Part shown: piece after piece, positions 18,541 to 26,474 of the stretch
How positions within the stretch are numbered: position 1 is the first letter of the stretch
How the letters are laid out: every line of letters starts with the position of its first letter
Assembly: GCA_043759735.1 (NCBI GenBank)
Contig: JAYUQC010000167.1
Coordinates: forward strand, 3,752 to 67,751
Reading direction: 5' to 3'
Source of the DNA: CAISIP01 sp043759735
GTDB taxonomy: Bacteria > Pseudomonadota > Gammaproteobacteria > Burkholderiales > Burkholderiaceae_C
DNA length: 64,000 nucleotides
Notes under the pieces: generated by a model
Told to the model about the DNA's origin: nothing
Seen by the model: only the letters and a program-made list of their open reading frames with translations
Database searches by the model: none
Program-made: the position numbers and the translations under genes

Positions 18541-19914
18541 GTGAATATGGATACGAGCGGGCCTGGGCGGTTGCTAAGGGCGCCGGAGAACTTTCTCGAT
18601 AGGGCGGCTATCGGCCAGGTCGTGGCGGGGCGGCGCGAGTTCCTGCGTCAGGCCTTCGTGGCCGCGGCTGCTGCGGGTGCGGCCGCAGCAGCGGTCGCGC
18701 CGGCCCGTGCCGCCACCGCATCGCCCGCCTCCGCGGGTGACCCGCATGTGCTCGATTTGCCTGCCCATACCAGGGGACTGGGGCAGCCGGTGGTCACCGA
18801 TGGATACGGCAAGCCGTCGCAGTACGAGTCCAATGTGCAAAGGCGCCAGAGCCCGGGCCTGACCCAGACTGCGCAATCGTCGGTTTCGTTTGCGCCACTT
18901 CAGTCGCTGTTTGGCATTGTCACGCCAAGCGGTCTGCACTTCGAACGCCATCACCAGGGCTGGTGGGACGTTGATCCCTCCAAGCACCGTCTGATGGTCA
19001 ACGGTTCGGATGCCAGCTTGCTCAGGAAGCCGCAAGTGTTCACCGTCGATGACCTGATGCGCCTGCCGTCCGTGTCGCGGTTCCATTTCATTGAATGCGG
19101 CGCCAATACCGGTATGGAGTGGGGCAATGTGGCGGTGCCGACCTGCCAGTACACCCATGGCATGCTCAGCTGCAGCGAATTCACCGGTGTGCCGCTGCGC
19201 CTGGTGCTGGACATGTGTGGCGTCGATGTCCGACGTGCCCGCTTCGTTTTGGCCGAGGGCGCCGACGGTTCCTCGATGACGCGCACCGTGCCGATGGAGC
19301 TGATCGAGAGCGGCGAAGTGCTGCTCGCCTATGGCCAGAACGGCGAGATGCTGCGACCGGAGAACGGCTATCCGTTGCGCCTGATCGTGCCCGGCGTTCA
19401 GGGCGTCAGCTGGGTGAAGTACCTGCGTCGGATCGAGGTCGGCGACAAGCCCTATGCCAGCAAGGACGAAACCTTGCATTATGTCGACCTGATGCCCGAC
19501 GGTCGGCATCGCCAATACACCAGCACGCAGGAATGCAAGAGCGTCGTGACGACGCCATCGGGTGGCCAGGTGTTGGTGGGCCAGGGTTTCTACAACATCA
19601 GCGGTCTGGCATGGTCGGGCCGTGGCAAGGTCAAGCGGGTGGATGTATCGGTCGATGGCGGACGTAACTGGCGCACAGCCCGACTGGAGTCGCCGGTGAT
19701 GTCCAAATGCCTGACCCGTTTCAACCTTGATTGGGTGTGGGATGGCAAGCCGGCGCTGGTTCAAAGCCGGGCCGTCGACGAGACCGGCTATGTGCAACCG
19801 AGCTATCGCCAACTGCGCGCGGTACGTGGGACACGGTCGATCTACCACAACAACGCGGTGCAGACCTGGCTGGTGCAAGAAGGCGGGGAGGTGAAGAATG
19901 TCCAGCTTTCCTAG
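18541..19914 (+). CDS. soxC: sulfane dehydrogenase molybdenum subunit SoxC
   Basis: A 457-residue sulfite-oxidase-family molybdoenzyme that, with SoxD, oxidises sulfane sulfur bound to SoxY in the periplasm. The N-terminus has a Tat signal (GRREFLRQAF, then an Ala-rich stretch ending ARAA). The Mo-ligand cysteine lies in the HFIECGANTG segment. A C-terminal dimerisation domain follows. Two starts are possible: ATG 18502 overlapping the regulator stop, and GTG 18541 with AGGAGG eight bases upstream. I prefer the latter. Its end overlaps the soxD start by 17 bases. Confidence 0.93.
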   Translation: MNMDTSGPGRLLRAPENFLDRAAIGQVVAGRREFLRQAFVAAAAAGAAAAAVAPARAATASPASAGDPHVLDLPAHTRGLGQPVVTDGYGKPSQYESNVQRRQSPGLTQTAQSSVSFAPLQSLFGIVTPSGLHFERHHQGWWDVDPSKHRLMVNGSDASLLRKPQVFTVDDLMRLPSVSRFHFIECGANTGMEWGNVAVPTCQYTHGMLSCSEFTGVPLRLVLDMCGVDVRRARFVLAEGADGSSMTRTVPMELIESGEVLLAYGQNGEMLRPENGYPLRLIVPGVQGVSWVKYLRRIEVGDKPYASKDETLHYVDLMPDGRHRQYTSTQECKSVVTTPSGGQVLVGQGFYNISGLAWSGRGKVKRVDVSVDGGRNWRTARLESPVMSKCLTRFNLDWVWDGKPALVQSRAVDETGYVQPSYRQLRAVRGTRSIYHNNAVQTWLVQEGGEVKNVQLS

Positions 19915-21043
19915 CCTGCTGCTCAGTCTCATGCTGGTGGCCGGTGTGCCGGCACACGCGCAGACGGCGCCCTATTCGGGCATCGGCCGTGCCGCGACCC
20001 CAGCAGAACTGGCCGCGTGGGACATTGACGTGCGACCCGACTTCAAGGGCCTGCCGGAGGGTTCGGGCAGCGTGGCGCAGGGGATGGTTGTCTGGGAAGG
20101 CAAATGCGCGTCCTGCCACGGCATCTTCGGCGAAAGCAACGAGGTATTTGCACCGTTGACCGGGGGCACGACCAAGGAAGACATTCAGACCGGACGCGTG
20201 GCGCGGTTGACGGACCGGGCATTTCCGGGCCGCACGACGATGATGAAGCTGGCTCATCTGTCGACGCTATGGGATTACATCAACCGGGCCATGCCCTGGA
20301 ACGCGCCCAAGTCGCTGGCGACCAACGAGGTCTATGCCGTGACGGCTTACCTGCTCAACCTTGGTGGGGTGCTACCCGAGAGCTTTACGTTGTCAAATCA
20401 GAACGTCGCCGCGGTGCAGGATATGTTGCCCAATCGCCGTGGTTTGGCTATCGACCATGGCTTGTGGCCGGGCAAGACGCTGGGCTCGCGCACGCCGGAT
20501 GTTGCCGCAGTGGCATGCATGAAGGACTGTGAGACCAGTGCCTCGGTGGTTTCGAGCCTGCCGGATTTTGCCCGCAATGCACACGGCAACCTGGCCGAAC
20601 AGAACCGGCTGGTGGGGCCGCAGCGCGGAACCGATACCAGCGGCGCTGCGTCAGCGCCCCGCATGGCAAACACGGTTGCGGCGACAGCGACAACAACCCA
20701 GGTTGCGCCTGCGTCGCCACTTCCCGCGGTAGTGACGACGGTGCCTGCTGCGCCCAGGCAGGCAGTCGCAAAGTCGACTGGCGATGCCGCCGGAGCCACG
20801 GCGCTGACGCAAAAATATGCCTGCGTGGCCTGTCATGGCATGGATAAGAAGATCCTGGGTCCGGGTTTTCAGGAGGTGGCGAAAAAATACGCCGCGCGCG
20901 CGGACGGTGCCCAGTACCTGGCGACCAAGATCAAGGCGGGCGGCGCAGGCGTTTGGGGTGCGATCCCAATGCCGCCGCAGTCGCTCAGTGCGGCGGAGGC
21001 GAATCAGATCGCCCAATGGTTGATGGATGGAGCACGAAAATAG
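19898..21043 (+). CDS. soxD: diheme cytochrome c subunit SoxD
   Basis: A 381-residue periplasmic cytochrome c, partner of SoxC. A signal peptide ends near residue 21 (AHAQ). The first haem site is Cys70-Ala-Ser-Cys73-His74 and the second Cys309-Val-Ala-Cys312-His313. They are joined by a long Ala/Thr/Pro-rich linker at about 240-300. The second domain ends with the methionine-containing PMPPQ segment. It accepts electrons from SoxC and passes them towards cytochrome oxidase. It overlaps soxC and is followed at once by a hairpin (21050-21068), so soxCD is a transcript segment distinct from soxYZAXB. Confidence 0.94.
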   Translation: MSSFPSLLLSLMLVAGVPAHAQTAPYSGIGRAATPAELAAWDIDVRPDFKGLPEGSGSVAQGMVVWEGKCASCHGIFGESNEVFAPLTGGTTKEDIQTGRVARLTDRAFPGRTTMMKLAHLSTLWDYINRAMPWNAPKSLATNEVYAVTAYLLNLGGVLPESFTLSNQNVAAVQDMLPNRRGLAIDHGLWPGKTLGSRTPDVAAVACMKDCETSASVVSSLPDFARNAHGNLAEQNRLVGPQRGTDTSGAASAPRMANTVAATATTTQVAPASPLPAVVTTVPAAPRQAVAKSTGDAAGATALTQKYACVACHGMDKKILGPGFQEVAKKYAARADGAQYLATKIKAGGAGVWGAIPMPPQSLSAAEANQIAQWLMDGARK

Positions 21044-21049
21044 GCCCGA

Positions 21050-21068
21050 CCTAGGGAAGTTCCCTAGG
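21050..21068 (+). terminator. hairpin between soxD and soxY, candidate terminator or attenuator
   Basis: A perfect inverted repeat CCTAGGG-AAGTT-CCCTAGG starts seven bases after the soxD stop. The stem is 7 base pairs and the loop 5. The downstream tract (GTCGAATCATTTTGG) has only a short T-run, so termination may be partial. It may lower read-through or set unequal soxCD and soxYZ levels. Confidence 0.55.
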
Positions 21069-21093
21069 GTCGAATCATTTTGGTTAATTAGAA

Positions 21094-21103
21094 TATACGG
21101 ATA
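21094..21103 (+). promoter_or_regulatory. sox motif TATACGGATA upstream of soxY
   Basis: The ten-base motif lies 13 bases before the soxY ATG and directly before its ribosome-binding site (AAAGGAG). The same ten bases occur exactly at 28199-28208 in front of the metallo-beta-lactamase-fold gene; near matches occur at 25834 and 30999. Its position fits an operator that would block transcription or initiation. That it binds the ArsR-type regulators is inference. Confidence 0.4.
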
Positions 21104-21115
21104 AAGGAGTCAGTT

Positions 21116-21583
21116 ATGCACACTCGCCGGGACGCCCTCTTTCATTCGGCCAAGCTTGCCGCCATGCTGGCGACGCTCGGCCTGTTGCCAAACCTGGCGC
21201 AGGCTCAGGCCGGCACCTACAACAGCGCGGCCTTCGAGGCCAAGACCATGGCCGATCTGGTCAAGGCGCTCGGTGGCAGCGCGCCAGTCGCAAGCAAGGA
21301 TGTCACGGTCACCGGCCCCGACATCGCCGAGAACGGCGCGGTCGTGCCTGTTGGCGCGGCGAGCACATTGGCCGGCGTCAAGCGCTTGCTGATCCTGGTC
21401 GAAAAGAACCCATCGCTGATAGCGGCCATGTTCGACATGTCCGACGCTGTCGAGACCAATGTGTCGACCCGGGTCAAGATGGGGCAGTCGTCGAATGTGT
21501 ATGCGGTGGCGATGATGGCCGACGGCAAGATGCTGTTCGCGCAAAAAGAAGTCAAGGTTACGCTGGGTGGTTGCGGCGGTTAA
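21116..21583 (+). CDS. soxY: thiosulfate carrier subunit SoxY
   Basis: A 155-residue sulfur-carrier protein. The C-terminus is the diagnostic swinging arm GGCGG, with Cys153 carrying the substrate as a thioconjugate. The N-terminus has a Tat signal (TRRDALFHSAKLAAML) and a cleavage site near residue 31 (AQAQA); the SoxYZ complex is exported folded. SoxZ follows 62 bases later. The AAAGGAG site supports the start. It opens the second sox transcription unit, after the hairpin and the TATACGGATA motif. Confidence 0.96.
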   Translation: MHTRRDALFHSAKLAAMLATLGLLPNLAQAQAGTYNSAAFEAKTMADLVKALGGSAPVASKDVTVTGPDIAENGAVVPVGAASTLAGVKRLLILVEKNPSLIAAMFDMSDAVETNVSTRVKMGQSSNVYAVAMMADGKMLFAQKEVKVTLGGCGG

Positions 21584-21645
21584 GGCCGCGCGCACCATCC
21601 CGATCGACTTACAACGACAACCGACAGCAATTACAGGAGAAAGAC

Positions 21646-21957
21646 ATGGCAGATCCAATGCGCATACGCGCGCAGGCCGCCGGTGGCAACGCCACGGTGC
21701 GGGTACTGATGGCACATGAGATGGAGACGGGCCAGCGCAAGGACTCCGCGGGCAAACCCATCCCGGCCTGGCATATCCAGAACGTCATCGCGCAACTCAA
21801 CGGCGCGACCGTGATGACGGCGCAATGGGGTCCGGCGGTGTCGAAGAACCCGTTCCTGCAGTTCGTGGTCAAGGGTGCCAAGGCCGGTGACAAGGTCTCG
21901 ATCACCTGGGTGGACAACAAGGGCGACAAGCGGACCGATGAGGCCGCTGTCTCGTGA
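21646..21957 (+). CDS. soxZ: SoxZ, partner subunit of the SoxYZ carrier
   Basis: A 103-residue immunoglobulin-like beta-sandwich protein that forms the heterodimer with SoxY. It has no signal peptide of its own, as usual; it is carried out with SoxY. The HEMETGQRKDSAGKPIPAWH region and the KAGDKVSITWVDNKGD end are typical. AGGAGA precedes the ATG at 21646. The longer frame reading back to 21571 is not used. Confidence 0.96.
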   Translation: MADPMRIRAQAAGGNATVRVLMAHEMETGQRKDSAGKPIPAWHIQNVIAQLNGATVMTAQWGPAVSKNPFLQFVVKGAKAGDKVSITWVDNKGDKRTDEAAVS

Positions 21958-22003
21958 GCGCCCCCAACCCTGGCTTCGCCAGGCCCCCCAACGAGAGGAG
22001 ACT

Positions 22004-22801
22004 ATGAAGCCGATATTGATCTTGACGGTATTGCTGGCCTCGGCATTGGGTGCCGGCGCGCAAACCAAGTCGACGGCCGAGGGCATTGCCGAATACCGCA
22101 AGATGCTGGAAGACGGTAATCCGGCTGAACTCTTTGAAGCCAAGGGTGAAGAACTTTGGAAGAAGAAGCGCGGTCCGAAGAATGCGTCGCTTGAGCAATG
22201 TGATCTTGGGCAGGGGCCTGGCACGGTCAGGGGCGCCTTCGTTCGGTTGCCGCGCTATTTTGCCGACACCGATCGCGTGCAGGATCTCGAGTCGCGCTTG
22301 CTGACCTGCATGGAGTCGCAGCAAGGGCTGGACGCGGCAGTGATCGCCAAGACGTCTTTCGGCCGCGGTGAGCAGGCGAACATCGAGTCGCTCGTAGCCT
22401 ATGTGTCGGGCGCATCGCGCGGTATGAAGTTTGGTCTTCCCCAGAGTCACGCGAAGGAAAAGACTATGTACGAAGTGGGCAAGCGTGCCTTCTTCTACCG
22501 CGCCGGCCCGTACGACTTTTCCTGCGCGTCATGCCATGGCGAGGACGGCAAGCGGATTCGCATGCAGGACCTGCCGGACCTGACCAAGAATCCGGGTGAC
22601 GGCGTCGGGTTCGCCGCATGGCCGGCATATCGGGTTGGCAATGGCGAATTGTGGGGCATGCAGCGCCGCTTGAATGACTGTTTCCGTCAGCAGCGTTTTC
22701 CGTATCCGGGTTACGCCTCCGACGTCACGATCGCATTGGGCGTTTACATGGGTGTGAACGCGAAAGGCGCAGAGTCGATCGCGCCAGGCCTCAAACGCTG
22801 A
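22004..22801 (+). CDS. soxA: L-cysteine S-thiosulfotransferase subunit SoxA (monohaem type)
   Basis: A 265-residue periplasmic cytochrome c that with SoxX conjugates thiosulfate to SoxY. The signal peptide ends near residue 19. There is only one haem site, Cys174-Ala-Ser-Cys177-His178; the N-terminal haem of dihaem SoxA is replaced by two cysteines (66 and 102), probably disulfide-linked. The active-site cysteine that ligates haem and is persulfurated is Cys226 (RLNDCFRQ). GAGAGGAG precedes the ATG. Confidence 0.93.
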   Translation: MKPILILTVLLASALGAGAQTKSTAEGIAEYRKMLEDGNPAELFEAKGEELWKKKRGPKNASLEQCDLGQGPGTVRGAFVRLPRYFADTDRVQDLESRLLTCMESQQGLDAAVIAKTSFGRGEQANIESLVAYVSGASRGMKFGLPQSHAKEKTMYEVGKRAFFYRAGPYDFSCASCHGEDGKRIRMQDLPDLTKNPGDGVGFAAWPAYRVGNGELWGMQRRLNDCFRQQRFPYPGYASDVTIALGVYMGVNAKGAESIAPGLKR

Positions 22802-22814
22802 AGGAAAACTGCAG

Positions 22815-23468
22815 ATGAACAAGAAACACTTCAAACGTGCAGCCTGCCTGGCTGCGGCGAGCGCCCTGGCCGGTTGCGCGGCGGTTGCGCCGGCGCCCGA
22901 CTATGACGCCATGCTCGCTTCCATGATGCGGTCCTCGTTCCGCGACCAGGGCATTGCCAAAGTGGATCGGCTGCAGCAGGATGCGTCGAACGCCGAATGT
23001 TCCAAGGCCCAGGGCAAGGACCTGCCCGACGCGGTGGCCAAGGCTATCGAGGCTGCCAACCTCAAGACGATCCAGATGCCGGCCGGTGGAAAGTTCATCG
23101 GCGACTGGAAGGCCGGGGAAAAGCTGGCGCAAAACGGGCGCGGCATGACCTGGTCCGACGGCTCGGCAGACACCAGCGCCAATGGCGGCAATTGCTACAA
23201 CTGCCACCAGCTCGACAAGGCCGAAATCTCCTATGGCACGATCGGCCCGAGCCTGTATAACTACGGCAAGATCCGCGGCGTCACTGATCCTTCCAGCGCC
23301 GCGGCCAGGCCGATCGTCGATTACACCTGGGGCAAGCTCTACAACGCCAAGGCGTACAACGCCTGTTCGGCGATGCCGCGTTTCGGGCATGCCGGCATGC
23401 TCGACGAGAATCAGCTTCAGCATTTGATGGCATTGCTGCTCGACCCGAAGTCTTCGGTAAACCAATAG
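22815..23468 (+). CDS. soxX: SoxX cytochrome c subunit of SoxAX
   Basis: A 217-residue monohaem cytochrome c. The haem site is Cys127-Tyr-Asn-Cys130-His131, and the distal Met is probably in SAMPRFG. The N-terminus has a lipobox-like LAGC (Cys21), so this SoxX may be a lipoprotein, which would tether SoxAX to a membrane. It is longer than classic SoxX because of an N-terminal helical part at about 25-90. The gene starts 13 bases after soxA, whose stop region supplies an AAGGA ribosome-binding site. Confidence 0.9.
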   Translation: MNKKHFKRAACLAAASALAGCAAVAPAPDYDAMLASMMRSSFRDQGIAKVDRLQQDASNAECSKAQGKDLPDAVAKAIEAANLKTIQMPAGGKFIGDWKAGEKLAQNGRGMTWSDGSADTSANGGNCYNCHQLDKAEISYGTIGPSLYNYGKIRGVTDPSSAAARPIVDYTWGKLYNAKAYNACSAMPRFGHAGMLDENQLQHLMALLLDPKSSVNQ

Positions 23469-23534
23469 GCCGGGCCCGCAAACCCGCGTGCGCGCTGGGC
23501 TGGTTGCAAGATACATATCATTGATTGCTGATTC

Positions 23535-25271
23535 ATGAATTTGTCCAAGCGCGAGTTTATGCAAGTCCTGGGGGCGGCTTCCGTAGCCGGCATGGGGCTG
23601 GCGCGCTACGCTGAGGCCGACGCTGCCATGGCCCAGGCGGGGCTGTACGAGCTGCCACCGTTCGGCAACGTGTCTTTTTTACACATGACCGACTGCCACG
23701 CGCAGCTCAAACCCAGCTATTTTCGCGAGCCCAGCGTCAATATCGGCATTGGGTCGATGCAGGGGCAGCTTCCCCATCTGGTGGGCGAGCACCTGCTCAG
23801 GCGCGCGGGCGTGGCGAGCGGGACTCGCCTGGCACATGCCTACACCTACCTGGACTTCGAACGCGACTCGCGCCGGTACGGCAAGGTCGGAGGGTTCGCC
23901 CATCTAACGACCCTGGTCAAGCAGCTCAAGGCCAGCCGCCCGGGCGCACCGTTGCTCGATGGGGGTGACACCTGGCAGGGATCGGCTAGCGCTCTGTGGA
24001 GCAACGCGCAGGACATGGTCGATGCCTGCAAGCTGCTGGGCGTGGACATCATGACCGGCCATTGGGAGTTTACCTACGGCATGGAGCGGGTGAAGGAGAT
24101 CGTCGAGAAGGATTTCAAGGGCAAGGTTGAATTCCTGGCGCAGAACATCAAGACCGCGGATTTCGGCGACCCGGTGTTCAAACCCTACACGATGCGCGAG
24201 ATCAACGGCGTGTCGTGCGCCATCATCGGGCAGGCGTTTCCCTACACCCCGATCGCGAACCCGCGCTACCTGGTCGCTGACTGGAGTTTCGGCATCCAGG
24301 ACGAGAACATGCAGAAGATGGTCGACGAGGTGCGTGCCAAGGGCGCAAAGGTCGTCGTGCTGTTGTCGCACAACGGCATGGACGTCGACCTGCAGATGGC
24401 CAGCCGGGTGCGCGGCATCGACGCCATCTTCGGCGGCCATACCCATGATGGCGTGCCGGTTGCCGTGCCGGTAGCCAATGCAGGCGGCAAGACCCTGGTG
24501 ACGAATGCCGGCAGCAACGGAAAATTTCTGGGCGTGATGGATTTCGACGTGAAGGGCGGCGCCATCGTCGATTTCCGCTACCGTTTGTTGCCGATCTTCG
24601 CGAACCAGCTCAAGGCCGATCCACAGATGGACGCCCTCATCACGCGGGTGCGCCAGCCCTACGAAACCAAGTTGTCGGAGAAACTCGCGGTGACGGACGG
24701 ATTGCTGTACCGTCGCGGCAATTTCAACGGTTCCTGGGACCAGTTGATCTGCGATGCGTTGATGCAGGTGCAGGGCGCCGAGATCGCGTTCTCGCCGGGT
24801 TTCCGCTGGGGTACGTCGCTGTTGCCCGGTGCCACCATCACCCGCGAACTGATGATGGACCAATTGGCGATTACCTATCCGTATGCGACGGTCAACGACA
24901 TGACCGGCGACACGATCAAGACGGTGCTGGAAGACGTGGCCGACAACCTGTTCAATCCGGACCCTTACTACCAGCAGGGCGGCGACATGGTGCGGGTGGG
25001 CGGGCTCAGCTATACCTGTGATCCGGCGCAGGCGATGGGCAAGCGCATCTCGGACATGCGCCTGGGTGGGAAGCCGATCGAGCCGGCCAAGGTCTACAAG
25101 GTTGCCGGCTGGGCGCCGGTTGCGCAGGAGGCGCGCGATGCACCGGGAACCAAGCCGGTCTGGGATGTCGTGGAGGCCTGGTTCAAGTCCCAGGGCGGCC
25201 GCGTCAAGCCCCGCAAACCCAATGTTCCCAAACTGGTGGGCGTCCAGGGCAACAGCGGACTGGCGTCCTGA
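23535..25271 (+). CDS. soxB: thiosulfohydrolase SoxB
   Basis: A 578-residue di-manganese hydrolase of the 5'-nucleotidase/calcineurin-like superfamily that releases sulfate from thiosulfonate-loaded SoxY. Metal-binding motifs are visible: HMTDCHAQL near residue 55, the GGDTW-type motif, SHNGMDVD and GGHTHDG near 300. A C-terminal 5'-nucleotidase domain follows. The N-terminal export signal reads SKREFMQVLGAASVAGMG, with Lys-Arg in place of the usual twin Arg of SoxB Tat signals. It is the last of soxYZAXB. Confidence 0.95.
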   Translation: MNLSKREFMQVLGAASVAGMGLARYAEADAAMAQAGLYELPPFGNVSFLHMTDCHAQLKPSYFREPSVNIGIGSMQGQLPHLVGEHLLRRAGVASGTRLAHAYTYLDFERDSRRYGKVGGFAHLTTLVKQLKASRPGAPLLDGGDTWQGSASALWSNAQDMVDACKLLGVDIMTGHWEFTYGMERVKEIVEKDFKGKVEFLAQNIKTADFGDPVFKPYTMREINGVSCAIIGQAFPYTPIANPRYLVADWSFGIQDENMQKMVDEVRAKGAKVVVLLSHNGMDVDLQMASRVRGIDAIFGGHTHDGVPVAVPVANAGGKTLVTNAGSNGKFLGVMDFDVKGGAIVDFRYRLLPIFANQLKADPQMDALITRVRQPYETKLSEKLAVTDGLLYRRGNFNGSWDQLICDALMQVQGAEIAFSPGFRWGTSLLPGATITRELMMDQLAITYPYATVNDMTGDTIKTVLEDVADNLFNPDPYYQQGGDMVRVGGLSYTCDPAQAMGKRISDMRLGGKPIEPAKVYKVAGWAPVAQEARDAPGTKPVWDVVEAWFKSQGGRVKPRKPNVPKLVGVQGNSGLAS

Positions 25272-25300
25272 CGCTACTTCGCGCGAACGAGAGGAGAGCG

Positions 25301-25834
25301 ATGCAAAGCATTCGCCGGGCCGCGGCCCGAATCAAGATGCTGTCGGTGACATGGGCGCTGGCGACTGTCGCCATGGGGGCGCAGGCGCAAGGCACCAGCA
25401 GTACCTTCAGCGTCAAGTTGATGACGCCCGAAACAGCGCAGAGTGCTGCCAAGGCGGCATTGGACGACTGCCGCCGGCAGGGCTATCAGGTCACGGTGGC
25501 GGTGGTGGACCGATTTGGCATCCTGCAGGTATTGCTGCGCGACCGATTCGCCGGCGCCCATACGGTTGGCGTGGCCAGTGACAAGGCGTGGACCGCGGCC
25601 AGTTTTCGGATCGCCACCGGCGCACTGGCCGACGAGACCCAGCCAGGCAAGCCGATGGGTGCGTTGCGGTCGCACCCGCGGGTGCTTGCAGCGGGGGGTG
25701 GGCTGGTCATCGAAAGCGGCGGTGCGGTGCTGGGCGCCATCGGCGTTTCGGGTGCCCCCGGGGGTGACGCCGATGACTCCTGTGCCAAGGCCGGTATTCG
25801 CGCCATTGCCGATGCATTGGAGTTGCAAGGGTAA
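25301..25834 (+). CDS. GlcG/HbpS-like (DUF336) exported protein
   Basis: A 177-residue periplasmic protein. A signal peptide ends near AQAQG (about residue 32). It is followed by a single GlcG/HbpS domain: AAKAALDDCRRQGYQVTVAV, then GAIGVSGAPGGDADDSCAKAG. HbpS-type proteins bind haem or cobalamin; members next to sox genes have no assigned role. GAGAGGAG precedes the ATG, 29 bases after soxB, so it probably belongs to the sox transcript. Confidence 0.82.
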   Translation: MQSIRRAAARIKMLSVTWALATVAMGAQAQGTSSTFSVKLMTPETAQSAAKAALDDCRRQGYQVTVAVVDRFGILQVLLRDRFAGAHTVGVASDKAWTAASFRIATGALADETQPGKPMGALRSHPRVLAAGGGLVIESGGAVLGAIGVSGAPGGDADDSCAKAGIRAIADALELQG

Positions 25835-25843
25835 ATCCGTATA
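25834..25843 (-). promoter_or_regulatory. sox motif, reverse orientation (AATCCGTATA)
   Basis: On the minus strand this reads TATACGGATT, nine of ten bases identical to the site before soxY. It overlaps the last base of the GlcG-like gene's stop codon and lies about 120 bases before the DsrE-like gene, so it could control that gene separately from soxYZAXB. Confidence 0.35.
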
Positions 25844-25966
25844 CAAGCACTTGCTTATTTTTAGGCATACAGGCGCACAATGGGCCTGTGACTGCACAGC
25901 CGATTGGCTGGCGACGACTGGGGTCGTATCCGCGCCCTGCAAAGTGATATTTCAAAGGAGTACGAC

Positions 25967-26380
25967 ATGCCCGTCTGGAAAACGCTTGGTGCCATGGCGC
26001 TTGGTTTCGCCACCACCGCCGCCCTGGCACAGGACACGGTGGCCTACCACATCAACGATGCGGCCGAACAGGCGCTCGGCAGCCTGCGCAACATCAAAAA
26101 CCATCTGGATACCGACCCATCCGCCAAGATCACGGTTGTGTCGCATGCGACCGGTGTGGATTTCCTGATGGAAGGGGCCAAGGACAAGAATGGCGCCCTG
26201 TTCGCCGGCCCGGTGGCCGCGCTCAAGGCCCGGGGCGTGAATTTCGAGATCTGCGAGATCACGTTGGCCAATCGCAACCTGAAGAAATCACAATTTATCC
26301 TGGAGGCGGATTTCACGCCCTCGGGTGTGGTTCGGCTGGCCAAGCTGCAGAAACAGGGATTCGCTTACATCAAGCCATGA
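25967..26380 (+). CDS. periplasmic DsrE-like protein
   Basis: A 137-residue protein: signal peptide (cleavage near residue 21, ALAQD) followed by a DsrE/F-like fold (KITVVSHATGVDFLM, then CEITLANRNL). A cysteine lies at the position often used for sulfur transfer in this fold (FEICEIT). Cytoplasmic DsrE and TusD relay sulfur; exported versions occur near sox genes, with roles inferred only. An AAAGGAG element before 25967 fixes the start. Confidence 0.82.
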   Translation: MPVWKTLGAMALGFATTAALAQDTVAYHINDAAEQALGSLRNIKNHLDTDPSAKITVVSHATGVDFLMEGAKDKNGALFAGPVAALKARGVNFEICEITLANRNLKKSQFILEADFTPSGVVRLAKLQKQGFAYIKP

Positions 26381-26474
26381 ACGCGACGCCTGCCCGCGCT
26401 GCACAAGGAGGGCAGCAGACATCCGGTGGAGGCGCGCCCCAGCCAGGGCGGTTCACCGGTTGCCGAACGGTGTG

